The position numbers and the translations under genes are program-made. Of a stretch of DNA of 64,000 bases, positions 26,175 to 35,768 are shown piece after piece (the stretch's first letter is position 1; each line of letters starts with the position of its first letter). The notes under the pieces were generated by a model. That model was not told where the DNA came from, did not search any database, and saw nothing but the letters and a program-made list of their open reading frames with translations. The DNA lies in NCBI RefSeq assembly GCF_010727605.1, contig NZ_AP022568.1, positions 4,650,001 to 4,714,000 of the forward strand, written 5' to 3'. The DNA is from Mycobacterium simiae (GTDB taxonomy: Bacteria > Actinomycetota > Actinomycetes > Mycobacteriales > Mycobacteriaceae).

Positions 26175-26217
26175 GTAGGTTAGAGTGCCTAAGCTTACTT
26201 TTAAGCTAATTAGCTGA
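26175..26217. promoter_or_regulatory. A/T-rich palindromic promoter region of mmpS–mmpL
   Basis: Two overlapping dyads, AGCTTA-CTTT-TAAGCT (26192–26207) and AGCTAATTAGCT (26204–26215, perfect), lie 30–60 bp before the mmpS start. Just upstream, TAGGTTAGAGTGCCTAAG (26176–26193) has the TAGG…CCTA halves of an IdeR iron box but with a spacer one base short. The region is markedly A/T-rich for this genome. Confidence 0.45.
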
Positions 26218-26248
26218 GTAGCCTTCGCCCCTGGTTAGGAAAGCGCCC

Positions 26249-26812
26249 ATGACGACCGAGTCGCGGATCAGGTCGCTAGATCCCGAGGTTGCCTCGAGGA
26301 CCGAGGAAAAAGTCGGCCCACAGCGCGACAAGAAAAAGTGGCTGGCCAGCAAGAAAAAGGGCCTGTTCAGCCGGTTCTGGCTCGTCCTGACCATTGCAGC
26401 CGTAGTCGCGCTATCGGGGTTCATGGTCTACCGCCTGCACGGAATCTTCGGTGTCCACCGCGGTTCATTCGGTGGTGGCACGTCGGGCGAGGTTCTCGAC
26501 CAGTTCAACGCCAAGACGATCACGCTCGAGGTCTGGGGCGCACCGGGCAGCACGGCCACGATCAACTACCTCGACGAGAACTCCCACCCGCAGCAGGCCC
26601 TCAACGTCCCCTTGCCCTGGAGCACAGTATTGAAGTCGACGAAGCCCGGCATCCCGGCCAACCTGGTAGCGCAAGGAGACGGGAGTTGGATTGCCTGCCA
26701 CTTCGTCGTAGATAACCACGACGGACACGGTGCGGTGATCAAGGGTGCTAATCAATCGCCGCCCAACGAAACGGTCAATGCCTTCGTCTACTGCCTGGAC
26801 AAGTCGGCATGA
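26249..26812 (+). CDS. mmpS: MmpS-family membrane accessory protein
   Basis: A 187-residue MmpS protein: a basic cytoplasmic N-terminus of about 40 residues rich in Lys/Arg, one membrane span (about 41–62) and an extracytoplasmic beta domain with [25 protein letters not shown] and [10 protein letters not shown], as in MmpS4/MmpS5. It is longer than M. tuberculosis MmpS4 (about 140) because of the N-terminal extension. MmpS proteins work with MmpL transporters in exporting lipids or siderophores. Its stop overlaps the mmpL ATG. Regulation may involve iron or a dyad-binding repressor (see 26175–26217). Confidence 0.9.
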   Translation: MTTESRIRSLDPEVASRTEEKVGPQRDKKKWLASKKKGLFSRFWLVLTIAAVVALSGFMVYRLHGIFGVHRGSFGGGTSGEVLDQFNAKTITLEVWGAPGSTATINYLDENSHPQQALNVPLPWSTVLKSTKPGIPANLVAQGDGSWIACHFVVDNHDGHGAVIKGANQSPPNETVNAFVYCLDKSA

Positions 26813-29739
26813 GCGAGGCCACCGAGGCTGCCCCGCGCGTTGATCAGCCGCTGATCCCGCCGTTCCTGCCGCGGATGATCCACCGGCTGGCATTGCCGAT
26901 CGTGCTGGTGTGGTTGGGCATCGTCTTCGTCACCAATACCATTTCCCCGCAGCTCGAAGTCGTCTCCAAACGCCAATCGGTGTCGCAGAGTCCCACGGAC
27001 GCGGTGTCGTTCCAGTCGATGATGCACGTCGGATCGACGTTCAAAGAGTTCAATACCGACAGTTCGGCAATGATCCTGCTGGAGGGCGACAAGCCGCTGG
27101 GGGCCGAGGCGCACCGCTACTACGACGAGATCGTCAAGCGACTCGAGCAAGACAAGACACACGTTCAGCACATCCAGGATTTCTGGAGTGATCCGCTGAC
27201 CGCCGCGGGCTCCCAGAGCCACGACCAGAAGGCCGCGTACGTCCAGGTTTACCTCGCCGGCAACATGGGCAGCGCCAAGTCCGGCGAATCCACGGATGCC
27301 GTCCGCAAGATCGTCGAATCGGTGCCCGCGCCGCCCGGCATCAAGGCCTACGTCACCGGGGCGGGTCCGCTGTTTGCCGACCAGTCCCACGCGGGTGAGA
27401 AGGGCGTTGCGGTGGTCACGATGATCACCTTCGTCGTGATCATCGTGATGCTGCTGTTCGTCTACCGATCGGTGGTCACCATGCTGATCATGCTGGTGAT
27501 GGTCTTCATCGAATTGGCGGCGGCCCGCGGTGTCGTCGCGACGCTGGGCAACTACGGCATCATGGGACTTTCGACGTTCGCCAATAACATGCTCGTGCTG
27601 ATGGCGATCGCCGCCGGAACGGACTACGCGATCTTCGTGGTCGGCCGCTACCACGAGGCCCGCGGTCAGGGCGAAGACCGCGTAAAGGCGTTCTACACGA
27701 TGTTCCACAGCACGGCCCATGTCGTGCTGGGATCGGGGCTGACCATCGCCGGCGCGATGTACTGCCTGAGCTTCTGCCGGTTGCCCTATTTTTCGTCACT
27801 CGGCATACCCTGCGCGGTCGGCATGCTGGTCGCGGTCCTCGCGGCCTTGACGCTGGCACCGGCGATCCTGACCGTGGCGACGTTCTTCAAGCTGCTGGAC
27901 CCGAAGCGACAGCTGCAGACGCGGGGCTGGCGACGCATCGGCACCGCCATCGTCCGCTGGCCCGCACCCGTTCTCGCGGTGACGATCGCCGCCGCATTGG
28001 TCGGCCTGCTCGCTCTGCCCGGCTACAAGACGGACTACGACACCCGCCACTTCCTGCCGGAAGATACGCCGGCCAATGTCGGTTACGCGGCTGCGGACCG
28101 GCATTTCGACCAGGCTCGGCTCAATCCTGAGCTACTGATGATCGAGACCGATCACGACTTGCGTAACCCGGCCGACTTCATCGTCCTGGACAAGGTCGCC
28201 AAGGCGATTTTCCACATCCCTGGTATCGGTCGGGTCCAGACCATCACCCGGCCGTTGGGCACCCCGCTCGATCACAGCACCCTCGGTTTTCAGATGGGGA
28301 CACAAGCCGCAGCGCGGCTGCAGACCCAGCACTATCAGGAAGAGCAAGCGCAAAACCTCCTGAACCAGGCGGACGAGCTCAAGAAAACGATGGCAACGCT
28401 GCGTGAGCAGATGCAGGTCACCCAGGATCTGAGCAACACCACCCACGAAACCACCAGGCTCACCAAGCAAACCGTGGAAATCACCGAGAAGTTGCGCGAC
28501 GACATCGCGAACTTCGACGACTTCCTGCGGCCGATCCGTAGCTACTTCTACTGGGAGAAGCACTGTTACGACATCCCGGTCTGCTGGGCAATCCGATCGG
28601 TCTTCAACGCGCTCGACGGCATCGACCAGGTGGCTGAGAACATCGTGAACCTCAGCGCGAATCTGGACAAGCTGGATCAGATCCAGCCGAAGCTGGTCGC
28701 ACTGATCCCGCCACAGATCGAGAGCCAGCAGCACAACCTCGACACCATCATGTCGAACTATGCGATCACAAAGGGCCTCAACGACCAGGCGAAAGCGCAG
28801 GCCGACAACGCCACCGCGCAGGGCGATGCCTTCGACAAATCCAAGAACGACGACACGTTCTACCTTCCGCCAGAGGCATTCAAGAGCCCGGATTTCGCGA
28901 GGGGCCTCAAACAGTTCATATCGCCGGACGGGCACGCTGTCCGGTTGATCATCTCGCACGAAGGCGACCCGGCGACTCCCGAGGGCGTCGCCCACATCGA
29001 GCCGATCAAGCAGGCCGTGCACGAGGCGATCAAGGGCACGCCCTGGGAGGGCGCCAAGGTTTACCTCGGCGGTACCGCCGCGACATACAAGGACATGCAC
29101 GACGGCTCCAACATCGATCTGTTGATCGCCGGAATTGCCGCGGCCACACTGATTTTCGTCATCATGCTGGTGATCACCCGAAGCGTGGTGGCGGCCTGCG
29201 TGATCGTCGGCACGGTGTTGCTGTCGCTGGGTGCTTCCTTCGGACTCTCCGTGCTCCTATGGCAGTACATCCTGGGGATCAAGTTGCACTGGATGGTGCT
29301 GGCGATGGCGGTCATCCTGCTGCTGGCGGTCGGCTCCGACTACAACCTGCTGCTGATCTCACGGTTCAAGGAGGAAATCTACGCCGGCCTCAAGACTGGG
29401 ACGATCCGTGCGATGGCCGGTTCGGGCTCGGTCGTGACCGCCGCCGGTCTGGTATTCGCCGCCACCATGGCCACGTTCGCATTCAGCCCGCTGCGGGTGA
29501 TGGCGCAGGTGGGCACGACGATCGCGCTGGGTCTGTTGTTCGACACCTTGATCGTGCGGTCGTTCATGACCCCGTCACTTGCCACCTTGCTCGGCCGCTG
29601 GTTCTGGTGGCCGCAGCACGTGCGTCCACGGCCGGCCAGCACCATGCTGCGACCGTATGGGACGCGTACCGCCGTGCGCGAACTGATCCTCAACGACGTT
29701 GACGAAAACCCGCCGGGCGGGCTGGTCAAAAAGCGCTAA
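26809..29739 (+). CDS. mmpL: MmpL-family RND transporter, MmpL4-like
   Basis: A 976-residue RND exporter. Membrane span 1 is near residue 25, followed by a periplasmic loop, spans 2–6 (about 205–375), a second large loop and spans 7–12 (about 775–940). The proton-relay Asp–Tyr pairs are present in span 4 (Asp272, GTDYAIF) and span 10 (Asp844, GSDYNLL). The second loop carries a long helical, Gln/Leu-rich section (about 495–670), the coiled-coil hairpin seen in MmpL4/5. It lacks the C-terminal cytoplasmic domain of MmpL3/11. The MmpL4/5 class exports siderophores or glycopeptidolipids; cargo here is undetermined. ATGA overlap with mmpS. Confidence 0.93.
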   Translation: MSEATEAAPRVDQPLIPPFLPRMIHRLALPIVLVWLGIVFVTNTISPQLEVVSKRQSVSQSPTDAVSFQSMMHVGSTFKEFNTDSSAMILLEGDKPLGAEAHRYYDEIVKRLEQDKTHVQHIQDFWSDPLTAAGSQSHDQKAAYVQVYLAGNMGSAKSGESTDAVRKIVESVPAPPGIKAYVTGAGPLFADQSHAGEKGVAVVTMITFVVIIVMLLFVYRSVVTMLIMLVMVFIELAAARGVVATLGNYGIMGLSTFANNMLVLMAIAAGTDYAIFVVGRYHEARGQGEDRVKAFYTMFHSTAHVVLGSGLTIAGAMYCLSFCRLPYFSSLGIPCAVGMLVAVLAALTLAPAILTVATFFKLLDPKRQLQTRGWRRIGTAIVRWPAPVLAVTIAAALVGLLALPGYKTDYDTRHFLPEDTPANVGYAAADRHFDQARLNPELLMIETDHDLRNPADFIVLDKVAKAIFHIPGIGRVQTITRPLGTPLDHSTLGFQMGTQAAARLQTQHYQEEQAQNLLNQADELKKTMATLREQMQVTQDLSNTTHETTRLTKQTVEITEKLRDDIANFDDFLRPIRSYFYWEKHCYDIPVCWAIRSVFNALDGIDQVAENIVNLSANLDKLDQIQPKLVALIPPQIESQQHNLDTIMSNYAITKGLNDQAKAQADNATAQGDAFDKSKNDDTFYLPPEAFKSPDFARGLKQFISPDGHAVRLIISHEGDPATPEGVAHIEPIKQAVHEAIKGTPWEGAKVYLGGTAATYKDMHDGSNIDLLIAGIAAATLIFVIMLVITRSVVAACVIVGTVLLSLGASFGLSVLLWQYILGIKLHWMVLAMAVILLLAVGSDYNLLLISRFKEEIYAGLKTGTIRAMAGSGSVVTAAGLVFAATMATFAFSPLRVMAQVGTTIALGLLFDTLIVRSFMTPSLATLLGRWFWWPQHVRPRPASTMLRPYGTRTAVRELILNDVDENPPGGLVKKR

Positions 29740-30125
29740 AAGGCTACTTCGGTTGTTGCCTGTCAGTTGTTTCGGCTAGGCCCGAAGCATTGCCAGGGCT
29801 GTTGCGACACCGCGAAGTCGGGCCAATCGCGTTGCTGGCAAAGTGTTTGATCTGACGCCCGCACCGCTGCCGGCAACCACGGTCAGGGCGGAGCACCCCA
29901 TTCCTCACAGTCCCTCAAACCCGGTATCGCCCGGGCAGCTCGGCCGACGCCGCTGAAGCCGTCCCGTGAGACCAATGTGACTCCCGCTGAAGACGGCCGT
30001 TGTCCCGCGGCATCCGGCGCCAGATGTGTGTCCGCACAGCGTGATTTCTGTCACTCCACAGACAAGGGTTCGACGCTCCCTGGGAACAGGCTGTGTAGCC
30101 GGTGATTTCGCTGCGATGGTAAGCG
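29740..30125. other. Gap downstream of mmpL
   Basis: No gene recognised. A short hairpin TTCGG-N6-CCGAA (29771–29786) lies 31 bp after the mmpL stop without a T tract; it may mark mRNA 3'-end formation but is weak. Confidence 0.35.
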
Positions 30126-31055
30126 TTATAGCGCTTCGGTGCGATCAACGACAAAGCGAACCTGGCAGGTTTTGTGAATATTGCCGGGGCGGAAACCGCC
30201 GACTTCGGTCTCCAAAACACGGAACCCGAGAGCGTCGAACAACGAGTACCACTCGCTAATTTTCTTGAATTGGCAGCCGAAATTCATATCGACAAGTCCT
30301 TGGGCGACGGCATTACCAAAGAAATCAATCAGGACCAGTACCCGGAATTGATCTCTATCCGTTAATTTGTTGAATTCGATGATTTCGGACTGGCTCGCCG
30401 CGGCCCCGAGTGGCTCACCCGCGACGCCGAAAGTGTCCTCCTCGATGATCAACCGCTGTGCAACGCGCCGCAAATTGGTCAACAGCGGAATTAGGTCGGG
30501 TTCATCAACGTGGTGGAGGACGGTTTTGACGATCGCACTGTCGAACATGTCGTCCGGGTAGGGGACGTCAACGGGCGATGCCATCTGGCGGAAAGGCAGC
30601 ACGCCAGCGTCCTCGCAACGGTAGTCCATGACGTCCGTGGTGTAGCAGTCAAAGCCGGCGCGGGCGATCAATACGGCAAGATGACCTCGGCCGCAGCCGA
30701 AGTCGAGAACAGAATTACCGCTAATGGCGTCAGCGAAATTGTTGAAATCCTGTTTCGGCTTACGCTGCGACTTATATGCGGAGTAGCCTTCGCTGAACCA
30801 GGACCCGATCCCGTCGGATTTGAAGAATTGCCGATGCACCTCTTCGGTCACTCGATACAATTCATTGCCGTCACCCGCATCGAGCAAGTATTTGCATGCA
30901 TCCTCTAGGAGCGCGCTCACATCGCTGGCGTGGCGAGGGAAGTGGGATTTGTAACTCTTCTCCAACAGTGACAACGTAAAGTTCAGCGCCGCCGTACCAT
31001 GCTGCAAGGTTTCACATATAAAGTCGTATTGGGCTCGTTTGGTGGTTGTTAACAC
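30126..31055 (-). CDS. SAM-dependent methyltransferase, lower-GC gene
   Basis: A class I methyltransferase of about 309 residues. An N-terminal helical cap (1–110) precedes SAM motif I VLDFGCGRGHLAVL (about 116–129), then an acidic TDVMDYRCED, DMFDSAIVKTVLHHVDEPD and a C-terminal YSLFDALGFRVLETEVGGFRPGN. GTG 31055 is favoured, with AAAGGA 6 bases upstream; a TTG at 31058 is too close. Base composition is clearly lower than its neighbours (29 of 60 G+C at 30301–30360, against 39 of 60 at 29281–29340 in mmpL), and it stands alone between two large gaps. Horizontal origin is likely. It might modify an exported lipid or peptide; no direct evidence. Confidence 0.8.
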   Translation of the reverse strand: MLTTTKRAQYDFICETLQHGTAALNFTLSLLEKSYKSHFPRHASDVSALLEDACKYLLDAGDGNELYRVTEEVHRQFFKSDGIGSWFSEGYSAYKSQRKPKQDFNNFADAISGNSVLDFGCGRGHLAVLIARAGFDCYTTDVMDYRCEDAGVLPFRQMASPVDVPYPDDMFDSAIVKTVLHHVDEPDLIPLLTNLRRVAQRLIIEEDTFGVAGEPLGAAASQSEIIEFNKLTDRDQFRVLVLIDFFGNAVAQGLVDMNFGCQFKKISEWYSLFDALGFRVLETEVGGFRPGNIHKTCQVRFVVDRTEAL

Positions 31056-31058
31056 CAA

Positions 31059-31480
31059 TAATCCTTTCGTCGCCCATGCTACAAATTCCTGACGCTACGC
31101 TGTTGGGGCAGCAGCAGGCGGTCGGGCTTAAGTAGATGATTTAGCTCATGGTAACAGTCCAATCGGACGCGGTCCTGCTAGGCAAAACGTAATTGAAATT
31201 CCTTACATTTACCTTTACAAATGCGCAGAACTCGCGTACTAGCAACGATGGCCACCCTGACGTGGCCGGCCGCTCATGCCGGCCGCAACGTCCCCGCCGG
31301 GCGCGCTAACTGGGGCCGGCGCCGCAGGTCGGGCAAACTTCCGGCCGTTGCGTGCAGGCGCCAGCGGCGTTGTGCTGCGCACGGTCATCCAGGCACTTTC
31401 TGGGCGAGTGTGGTTGACCGCATCCGCATTAGCGGCGCACCTTCCGTTACGGGCGTCGAGCCCCGCTAGGGTCACTGCTT
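31059..31480. other. Divergent gap between methyltransferase and HAD phosphatase
   Basis: The left half (31060–31220) is A/T-rich like the methyltransferase; the right half returns to high GC. A 7-bp hairpin GGCCGGC-N7-GCCGGCC lies at 31264–31284. A TAGGGT box (31467–31472), 8 bases before ATG 31481, is a possible leaderless promoter for the HAD gene. No coding frame is convincing. Confidence 0.4.
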
Positions 31481-32128
31481 ATGGCGCTGCTGCAGGGCAA
31501 GAGGATTCTGTTCGACATCGATGGCACCTTGATCGACTCCACCGAAACAGTCGAGCGGTCCTGGGACATCTGGGCCACGGAGTACGGCGTCGACTATCAC
31601 GAGGTACTCAAGGTCTGTCATGGCCGGCGAACCGAGGACACGGTCGCGCGGTTCGTCGCACCACAGCACCGGATCGCAGCGACAGCTCGCCAACTCGCGC
31701 TGCAGGAGCAGGCCGATCTCGCCGGTGTCTCCGCGCTACCGGGCGCACGTCGACTGCTAGCCGCCCTCCCGCCAGGTCACTGGGCTGCGGTGACCTCCGG
31801 ACCGCGGTCATTGATGGCTGCTCGACTGGTGGCAGCAGGACTCCCAGAACCGCAGTTGCTGATCGGTGCCGAAGATGTGTCGACCGGCAAGCCAAACCCG
31901 GAGAGCTACCTCAAGGCGGCCGCCGGGCTGGGCTTCCAGGCGCAGGAGTGTCTGGTCGTCGAGGACGCGCCCGCGGGCGTCGGCGCCGGCCGAGCGGCCG
32001 GGGCGCAAGTACTGGCCCTCACGACCACTCACGATGCGACCGAACTGGCGGGCGCCGACCTCGTGGTCACCGATCTGTCCTGCGTTCGCGTCGAAGTCAC
32101 TGACAAGGGTGTGGCCTTGATCACCTAA
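31481..32128 (+). CDS. HAD-superfamily phosphatase
   Basis: A 215-residue cytosolic phosphatase of the glycerol-3-phosphatase/sugar-phosphatase group. Motif I FDIDGTLID has nucleophile Asp12 and acid/base Asp14; motif II VTSG; Lys in TGKPNPESY; motif IV EDAPAGVGAG. The cap inserted after motif I is the small helical C1 type. Probable action on a sugar phosphate or polyol phosphate. No SD; the promoter may be leaderless. The DoxX-like gene follows closely. Confidence 0.87.
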   Translation: MALLQGKRILFDIDGTLIDSTETVERSWDIWATEYGVDYHEVLKVCHGRRTEDTVARFVAPQHRIAATARQLALQEQADLAGVSALPGARRLLAALPPGHWAAVTSGPRSLMAARLVAAGLPEPQLLIGAEDVSTGKPNPESYLKAAAGLGFQAQECLVVEDAPAGVGAGRAAGAQVLALTTTHDATELAGADLVVTDLSCVRVEVTDKGVALIT

Positions 32129-32192
32129 ATGGGTGGCAACTTGCGATCTCATTACCCGCGGGGTGAACGGCACAGCTGCGAGGCACGTTTCA

Positions 32193-32552
32193 GTGGATGT
32201 GGTCTTGTGGGTTGTCAGCGCGGCGATAGGTCTGGCTTTCGCCGCGTGCGGCGTCATCAAGTTAGTCGTACCGAAAAAGCGTCTGGCACTTCGCGGTTGG
32301 AGTTGGATCAGCGAACTCAGTTCGGCCACAGTGGTATTCGTCGGATTGACCGAAATTGCCGGCGGCCTGGCAATGCTCTTGCCCGCGGTGCTCAAGATTT
32401 CACCGCTGGCGGCGATAATGCTCGGGACGGCCGGCCTCATAGTTGTCATGCTTGGAGCCGCAGTGGTGCACGTGCGCCGGCGTGAACCGGGAATGATCGT
32501 GCTGAACTTGGCGCTACTGGCCTTGGCGGAATTGGCGATCTGGGACCGCTAG
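32193..32552 (+). CDS. DoxX-like small membrane protein
   Basis: A membrane protein of about 119 residues with four hydrophobic segments and the DoxX-like signature GLAFAACGVIKLVVPKKRL, then FVGLTEIAGGLAMLLPAVL. GTG 32193 with GAGG nearby fits the first membrane segment; a GTG at 32133, 4 bases after the HAD stop, would add 20 hydrophilic residues. Function in the family is poorly defined, partly linked to redox stress complexes. Confidence 0.7.
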   Translation: MDVVLWVVSAAIGLAFAACGVIKLVVPKKRLALRGWSWISELSSATVVFVGLTEIAGGLAMLLPAVLKISPLAAIMLGTAGLIVVMLGAAVVHVRRREPGMIVLNLALLALAELAIWDR

Positions 32553-32626
32553 CGTCATCGCATGGCTACGGCTGTTAGCGCCGGGATAGATCTCAGCAGC
32601 TGGCCTCTCGCGCGCCAGTCGACGAC

Positions 32627-33388
32627 TTAGGCCAACACCGCGGCGAGGTCGGCGCGGGACACCGTGACTCTGTGCGGCCCCGCATTGTCGGGCACCACTT
32701 GGTCTTGGCCGAAAAAGAAAACTACCGCCTCGTCGGTGATCGCGAAGTTTTGATAGGTCTTCTCATCGAGGTCGGCGGTCGGTGCGTCGAGTTCACGCCG
32801 GACGATCGGATTGAGAATGTCCAACGGCGTGGTCCCCGGCTTGAACAGAGTGCCGAATGTGATCGGAACGCGCTTGCCGAGGTCGAAGTTGAACGCCTGG
32901 AACGTCGTATTCGGGTGGCCTTCATGAGACAGGCCGGTGTCGTTGTCGATTGTGAGCACCAGACTTCGGGTGCCGGACTCCGCCGTCCCCGAACGGAAAT
33001 CTCTTGCGGTGACGATGTACTGATACGGCCGACCCCGACCCCCCAAGGGCCCGAACTTGGTGACCCAATCAAGGAATGCGGTGCGGTCACGTTTCAGGAA
33101 ATCGACCACCGCCGGAATGTCCGGGTAGTCGACGGGAAAGCGCACGTCGACCTGGTAGGAGGAGGTGGCGCTGCGGACGTGGCAGTTACGGTCAGCTTCG
33201 ACAGTGCCACCCAGATCGGTGCACGCCGATTGTCCTTGCGCCGCAATCGATGTGCTCACCCCTGGCGATGCGGTCGTCGATGGGGTCGGTCGCCCGGGAG
33301 GCGACGCATCGCACCCGGCCGCACTCGCGGAGACGACCGCAGCCACCGCTGCGGCCAGCATGCCGCGTCGAAACAGGTTGGTGCTCAT
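32627..33388 (-). CDS. Exported lipoprotein, DUF3298/MPT64-like
   Basis: About 253 residues. The signal peptide FRRGMLAAAVAAVVSASAAGC has a lipobox Cys, predicting a lipid anchor. The mature domain reads YQVDVRFPVDYPDIPAVVDFLKRDRTAFLDWV and HPNTTFQAFNFDLGKRVPITFGTLFKPGTTPLDILNPIVRREL, matching the DUF3298 (MPT64, RsiV-like) pattern. ATG 33388 is used; GTG 33403 would overlap the NHL gene stop by 4 bases. Third gene of the minus-strand exported-protein operon divergent from the PknH-like kinase. Role unknown; RsiV-type domains can bind ligands. Confidence 0.78.
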   Translation of the reverse strand: MSTNLFRRGMLAAAVAAVVSASAAGCDASPPGRPTPSTTASPGVSTSIAAQGQSACTDLGGTVEADRNCHVRSATSSYQVDVRFPVDYPDIPAVVDFLKRDRTAFLDWVTKFGPLGGRGRPYQYIVTARDFRSGTAESGTRSLVLTIDNDTGLSHEGHPNTTFQAFNFDLGKRVPITFGTLFKPGTTPLDILNPIVRRELDAPTADLDEKTYQNFAITDEAVVFFFGQDQVVPDNAGPHRVTVSRADLAAVLA

Positions 33389-33399
33389 GGCAGCGTCGT

Positions 33400-34332
33400 T
33401 CACTGGACCGGCAGCTTGAGGATACGGAAGTGCAGGCCGTCGTTGACGTACACGTTGCCCTTGCCGTCGACCGCCACACTGGACGGTTTCTTGAGGTCGG
33501 TGAACGGCAACACGGTGGGAGCGCTCGCGCCGGCCGCCAATTTCAACACGCGACTTGGCCTCAGATCGACGACATAGACATCGCCAGTGGCGCCCACCGC
33601 CACCTGCGTGGGTGCCGAGAGGTCGGGGAGCGGCAGCACCGTCGGGGTGGTGGCTGTGGTGGCTGTCGCGGTATCGGGGGCCAGCTTGACTACCCGCTTG
33701 CCACCGGAGTCGACTACATAGACGCTGCCGCTGCGGTCCACCGCCACCCCGGCATTGTCAATATCGTTGAGCGGCAGGGCAATTGGGATAGTCGACCCAG
33801 GGGATAGCTTCCACACTCGCTTGCTGCCTGAGTCGCTGACGTAGACGTCGCCCGCGGTGTCGACCGCAACACCGGCGATGAGCTTGAGACCGTTGAACGG
33901 CAGCACGGTGGGATTGCTGATCCCCGGCGTCAATTTCAGCACCCGGTGTTTGTCATCGTCGGTGACATAAAGGTTGCCGGCCCTATCGGCCGCAATATCG
34001 ACGGCGCGGCCGAGTCCGGCGAAGGGTAGCGGCTTGGGTCTCGTCGTGCCCGTCGGCATCTCCCACACCTGGCCGTAGTGCAAGTCGAGCACGTACACGT
34101 TGTCATCGCTGTCCACTGCTACGCCGGCGGCGTGGTTGATCAAGTCACCGAAGGGCAGAACTACTTGCGGGGCATAGCTGATGGCGTGGGTGGCACTCGG
34201 TGCGGGCGCCGGTTGTGAGACCGGCGCGCCGGACCCGGCTGTCGAGCATCCCGCCATCGAGACCGCGATACCGGCCGTTAGCGCCAGCGGAACGACACGA
34301 CAGATCAGGCCACCGCGATGATGTTTCGACAT
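33400..34332 (-). CDS. NHL-repeat beta-propeller lipoprotein
   Basis: A 310-residue lipoprotein with a signal ending VSMAGC (lipobox). At least six NHL repeats of about 42 residues follow, each with a GVAVDxxGNVYVxDxxxxRVxKL core (for example VAVDTAGDVYVSDSGSKRVWKL). The propeller resembles the extracellular sensor of kinase PknD in M. tuberculosis. Here it is a free lipoprotein beside a PknH-like kinase whose own sensor is different. ATG 34332 puts the signal at the N-terminus; it begins 4 bases after the TolB-like stop. Confidence 0.85.
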   Translation of the reverse strand: MSKHHRGGLICRVVPLALTAGIAVSMAGCSTAGSGAPVSQPAPAPSATHAISYAPQVVLPFGDLINHAAGVAVDSDDNVYVLDLHYGQVWEMPTGTTRPKPLPFAGLGRAVDIAADRAGNLYVTDDDKHRVLKLTPGISNPTVLPFNGLKLIAGVAVDTAGDVYVSDSGSKRVWKLSPGSTIPIALPLNDIDNAGVAVDRSGSVYVVDSGGKRVVKLAPDTATATTATTPTVLPLPDLSAPTQVAVGATGDVYVVDLRPSRVLKLAAGASAPTVLPFTDLKKPSSVAVDGKGNVYVNDGLHFRILKLPVQ

Positions 34333-34336
34333 GGCG

Positions 34337-35599
34337 CTACCGCTGACCCGGGTAGGGCACCGCGTTGATGACGCCACCGCCATTGACGGTCGGCCCCAGC
34401 AGCACCGTCGAGGTACCGGCCGTCGGGTTGTAATCAATCAGCGACTGCCCGCCGCCGCACCCGGCCCGGGCGTGCAGAGTGAGGTCGCCGCCGTTGGCGC
34501 CGACCACTACGACGCTGCCGCCTTTGACGTTAGGCACCGACACCCGCGACGTGGTGCCGTCGTCGTTGAGCTTGGCGACGAAGACGACGCCGCACGCGCC
34601 GGTGGCCTGCAGGAAGGTTCCCGCGGGCAGCTGCCACGCGTTCAGGTCACCGTAATCCGGGCCGTGCCCGTCGTTGGGGGCGGTGAGAGCGGTCGGTGTG
34701 CCGCCATCGATGGGCACCAACCACAACTGGGAGCCAGTGGAATTACCGCAATGGGTAAGGGCAATCGTTGAGCCCGGATCCCACCACCGCACCGGTCGGC
34801 AATCCTTCTGCCCGTGCACCGGCAGAGTATTGCCGGTCGCCCCGTCGTTGCCCATCAGGGTCAGGCCGGACGGCGTGCCCACCACCAGCTGGGTGCCATC
34901 GGGCGTGGAGAGGTACCCCTCGAAATCTTGATCTACCGGATACGTCAGCTGGTGGTTGCCGGCAAGGTCGACGCGTTCGAGTGACCCGGGCCCCGAAAGG
35001 TTCCACCTGTCCAGCAGGATCGCTTTGCCGTCGGGACGGGTGTAGCGGGGGCTGACGTTTGTGCCGTCGACGGAGAAAGCCTTCTTCTCGCCGCTGCGCA
35101 GATCGACCTCGGTCAGCGTCTTGCGGCCCTTCTCCTCGGCGATGAACAGGGCGCGGGTCCCGTCGCCCGACCAGTCGACCAACCGTGGGCTCGCACCGTG
35201 ATCCGTCGGTGGGAACGTGGTGATGGGGTAGCGGCCCCCGGCGGGGTCGACCAGGTACAGCGTCCTGGTGGCCGTCTCCCAGGTGGGTGAACCGGGTGGT
35301 GGCTGCTCCCCGGGATGCAGGCCGGGAACCGGGCTCCACATGGCGAGCAACCAACCCGGCCCGACCTGCGACCACGGCACCGTCTCGAGCGGGGCCTCCA
35401 CGCCGTGGGCCGCCATGGTCGGCGGGTTATCGGGTTCGGCGTGGGCGGTCGGCGCCAGGCTCGTAGCCGCGACGGTGGCCATTCCCATGAGCGCGAGCGC
35501 CATCATGTCGATCCTTCGTCCAAACGTAGTGCGCCGACGAACAATGCCGGGTTCGCCAGTGCGCGGCGTGGAGTGAGAGTAGCGCGATGTGGTGGTCAT
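34337..35599 (-). CDS. Exported TolB-like beta-propeller protein
   Basis: A 420-residue secreted protein. ATG 35599 is followed by a basic leader with twin-arginine-like RRRTTFGRR, then a hydrophobic core ending APTAHA, a likely signal cleavage site. The mature part has WD/TolB-like blades: SPRLVDWSGDGTRALFIAEE, SPRYTRPDGKAILLDRWN, YLSTPDGTQLVVGTPSGL. No catalytic motif. The longer frame to 35827 is rejected because it overlaps the divergent kinase start and would bury the signal. First gene of the operon. Confidence 0.8.
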   Translation of the reverse strand: MTTTSRYSHSTPRTGEPGIVRRRTTFGRRIDMMALALMGMATVAATSLAPTAHAEPDNPPTMAAHGVEAPLETVPWSQVGPGWLLAMWSPVPGLHPGEQPPPGSPTWETATRTLYLVDPAGGRYPITTFPPTDHGASPRLVDWSGDGTRALFIAEEKGRKTLTEVDLRSGEKKAFSVDGTNVSPRYTRPDGKAILLDRWNLSGPGSLERVDLAGNHQLTYPVDQDFEGYLSTPDGTQLVVGTPSGLTLMGNDGATGNTLPVHGQKDCRPVRWWDPGSTIALTHCGNSTGSQLWLVPIDGGTPTALTAPNDGHGPDYGDLNAWQLPAGTFLQATGACGVVFVAKLNDDGTTSRVSVPNVKGGSVVVVGANGGDLTLHARAGCGGGQSLIDYNPTAGTSTVLLGPTVNGGGVINAVPYPGQR

Positions 35600-35768
35600 G
35601 TCGGTGTCCTTAAGTCTTTGCTGGTGGGCTGCGTTGCCCCGTCCGCTAGAGGCTGCGCCGCATGCCTTGCGGATTTCTTGCGCGCCACCGGTGCCGGGTC
35701 GGCGATTTGCGGTGGGGCTTCCGCGCCAAATGGGTGCGGGGGTGGGCGGTGAGCGAGATACTGCGTCC

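Noticed and set aside
26175..26193. True IdeR iron box upstream of mmpS
   Set aside because: Half-sites match but the spacer is one base short and the right half is only partly conserved; kept only as a possibility.
28132..29100. 322-residue minus-strand frame inside mmpL
   Set aside because: Pure shadow of the second periplasmic loop of MmpL, whose own coding is unambiguous.
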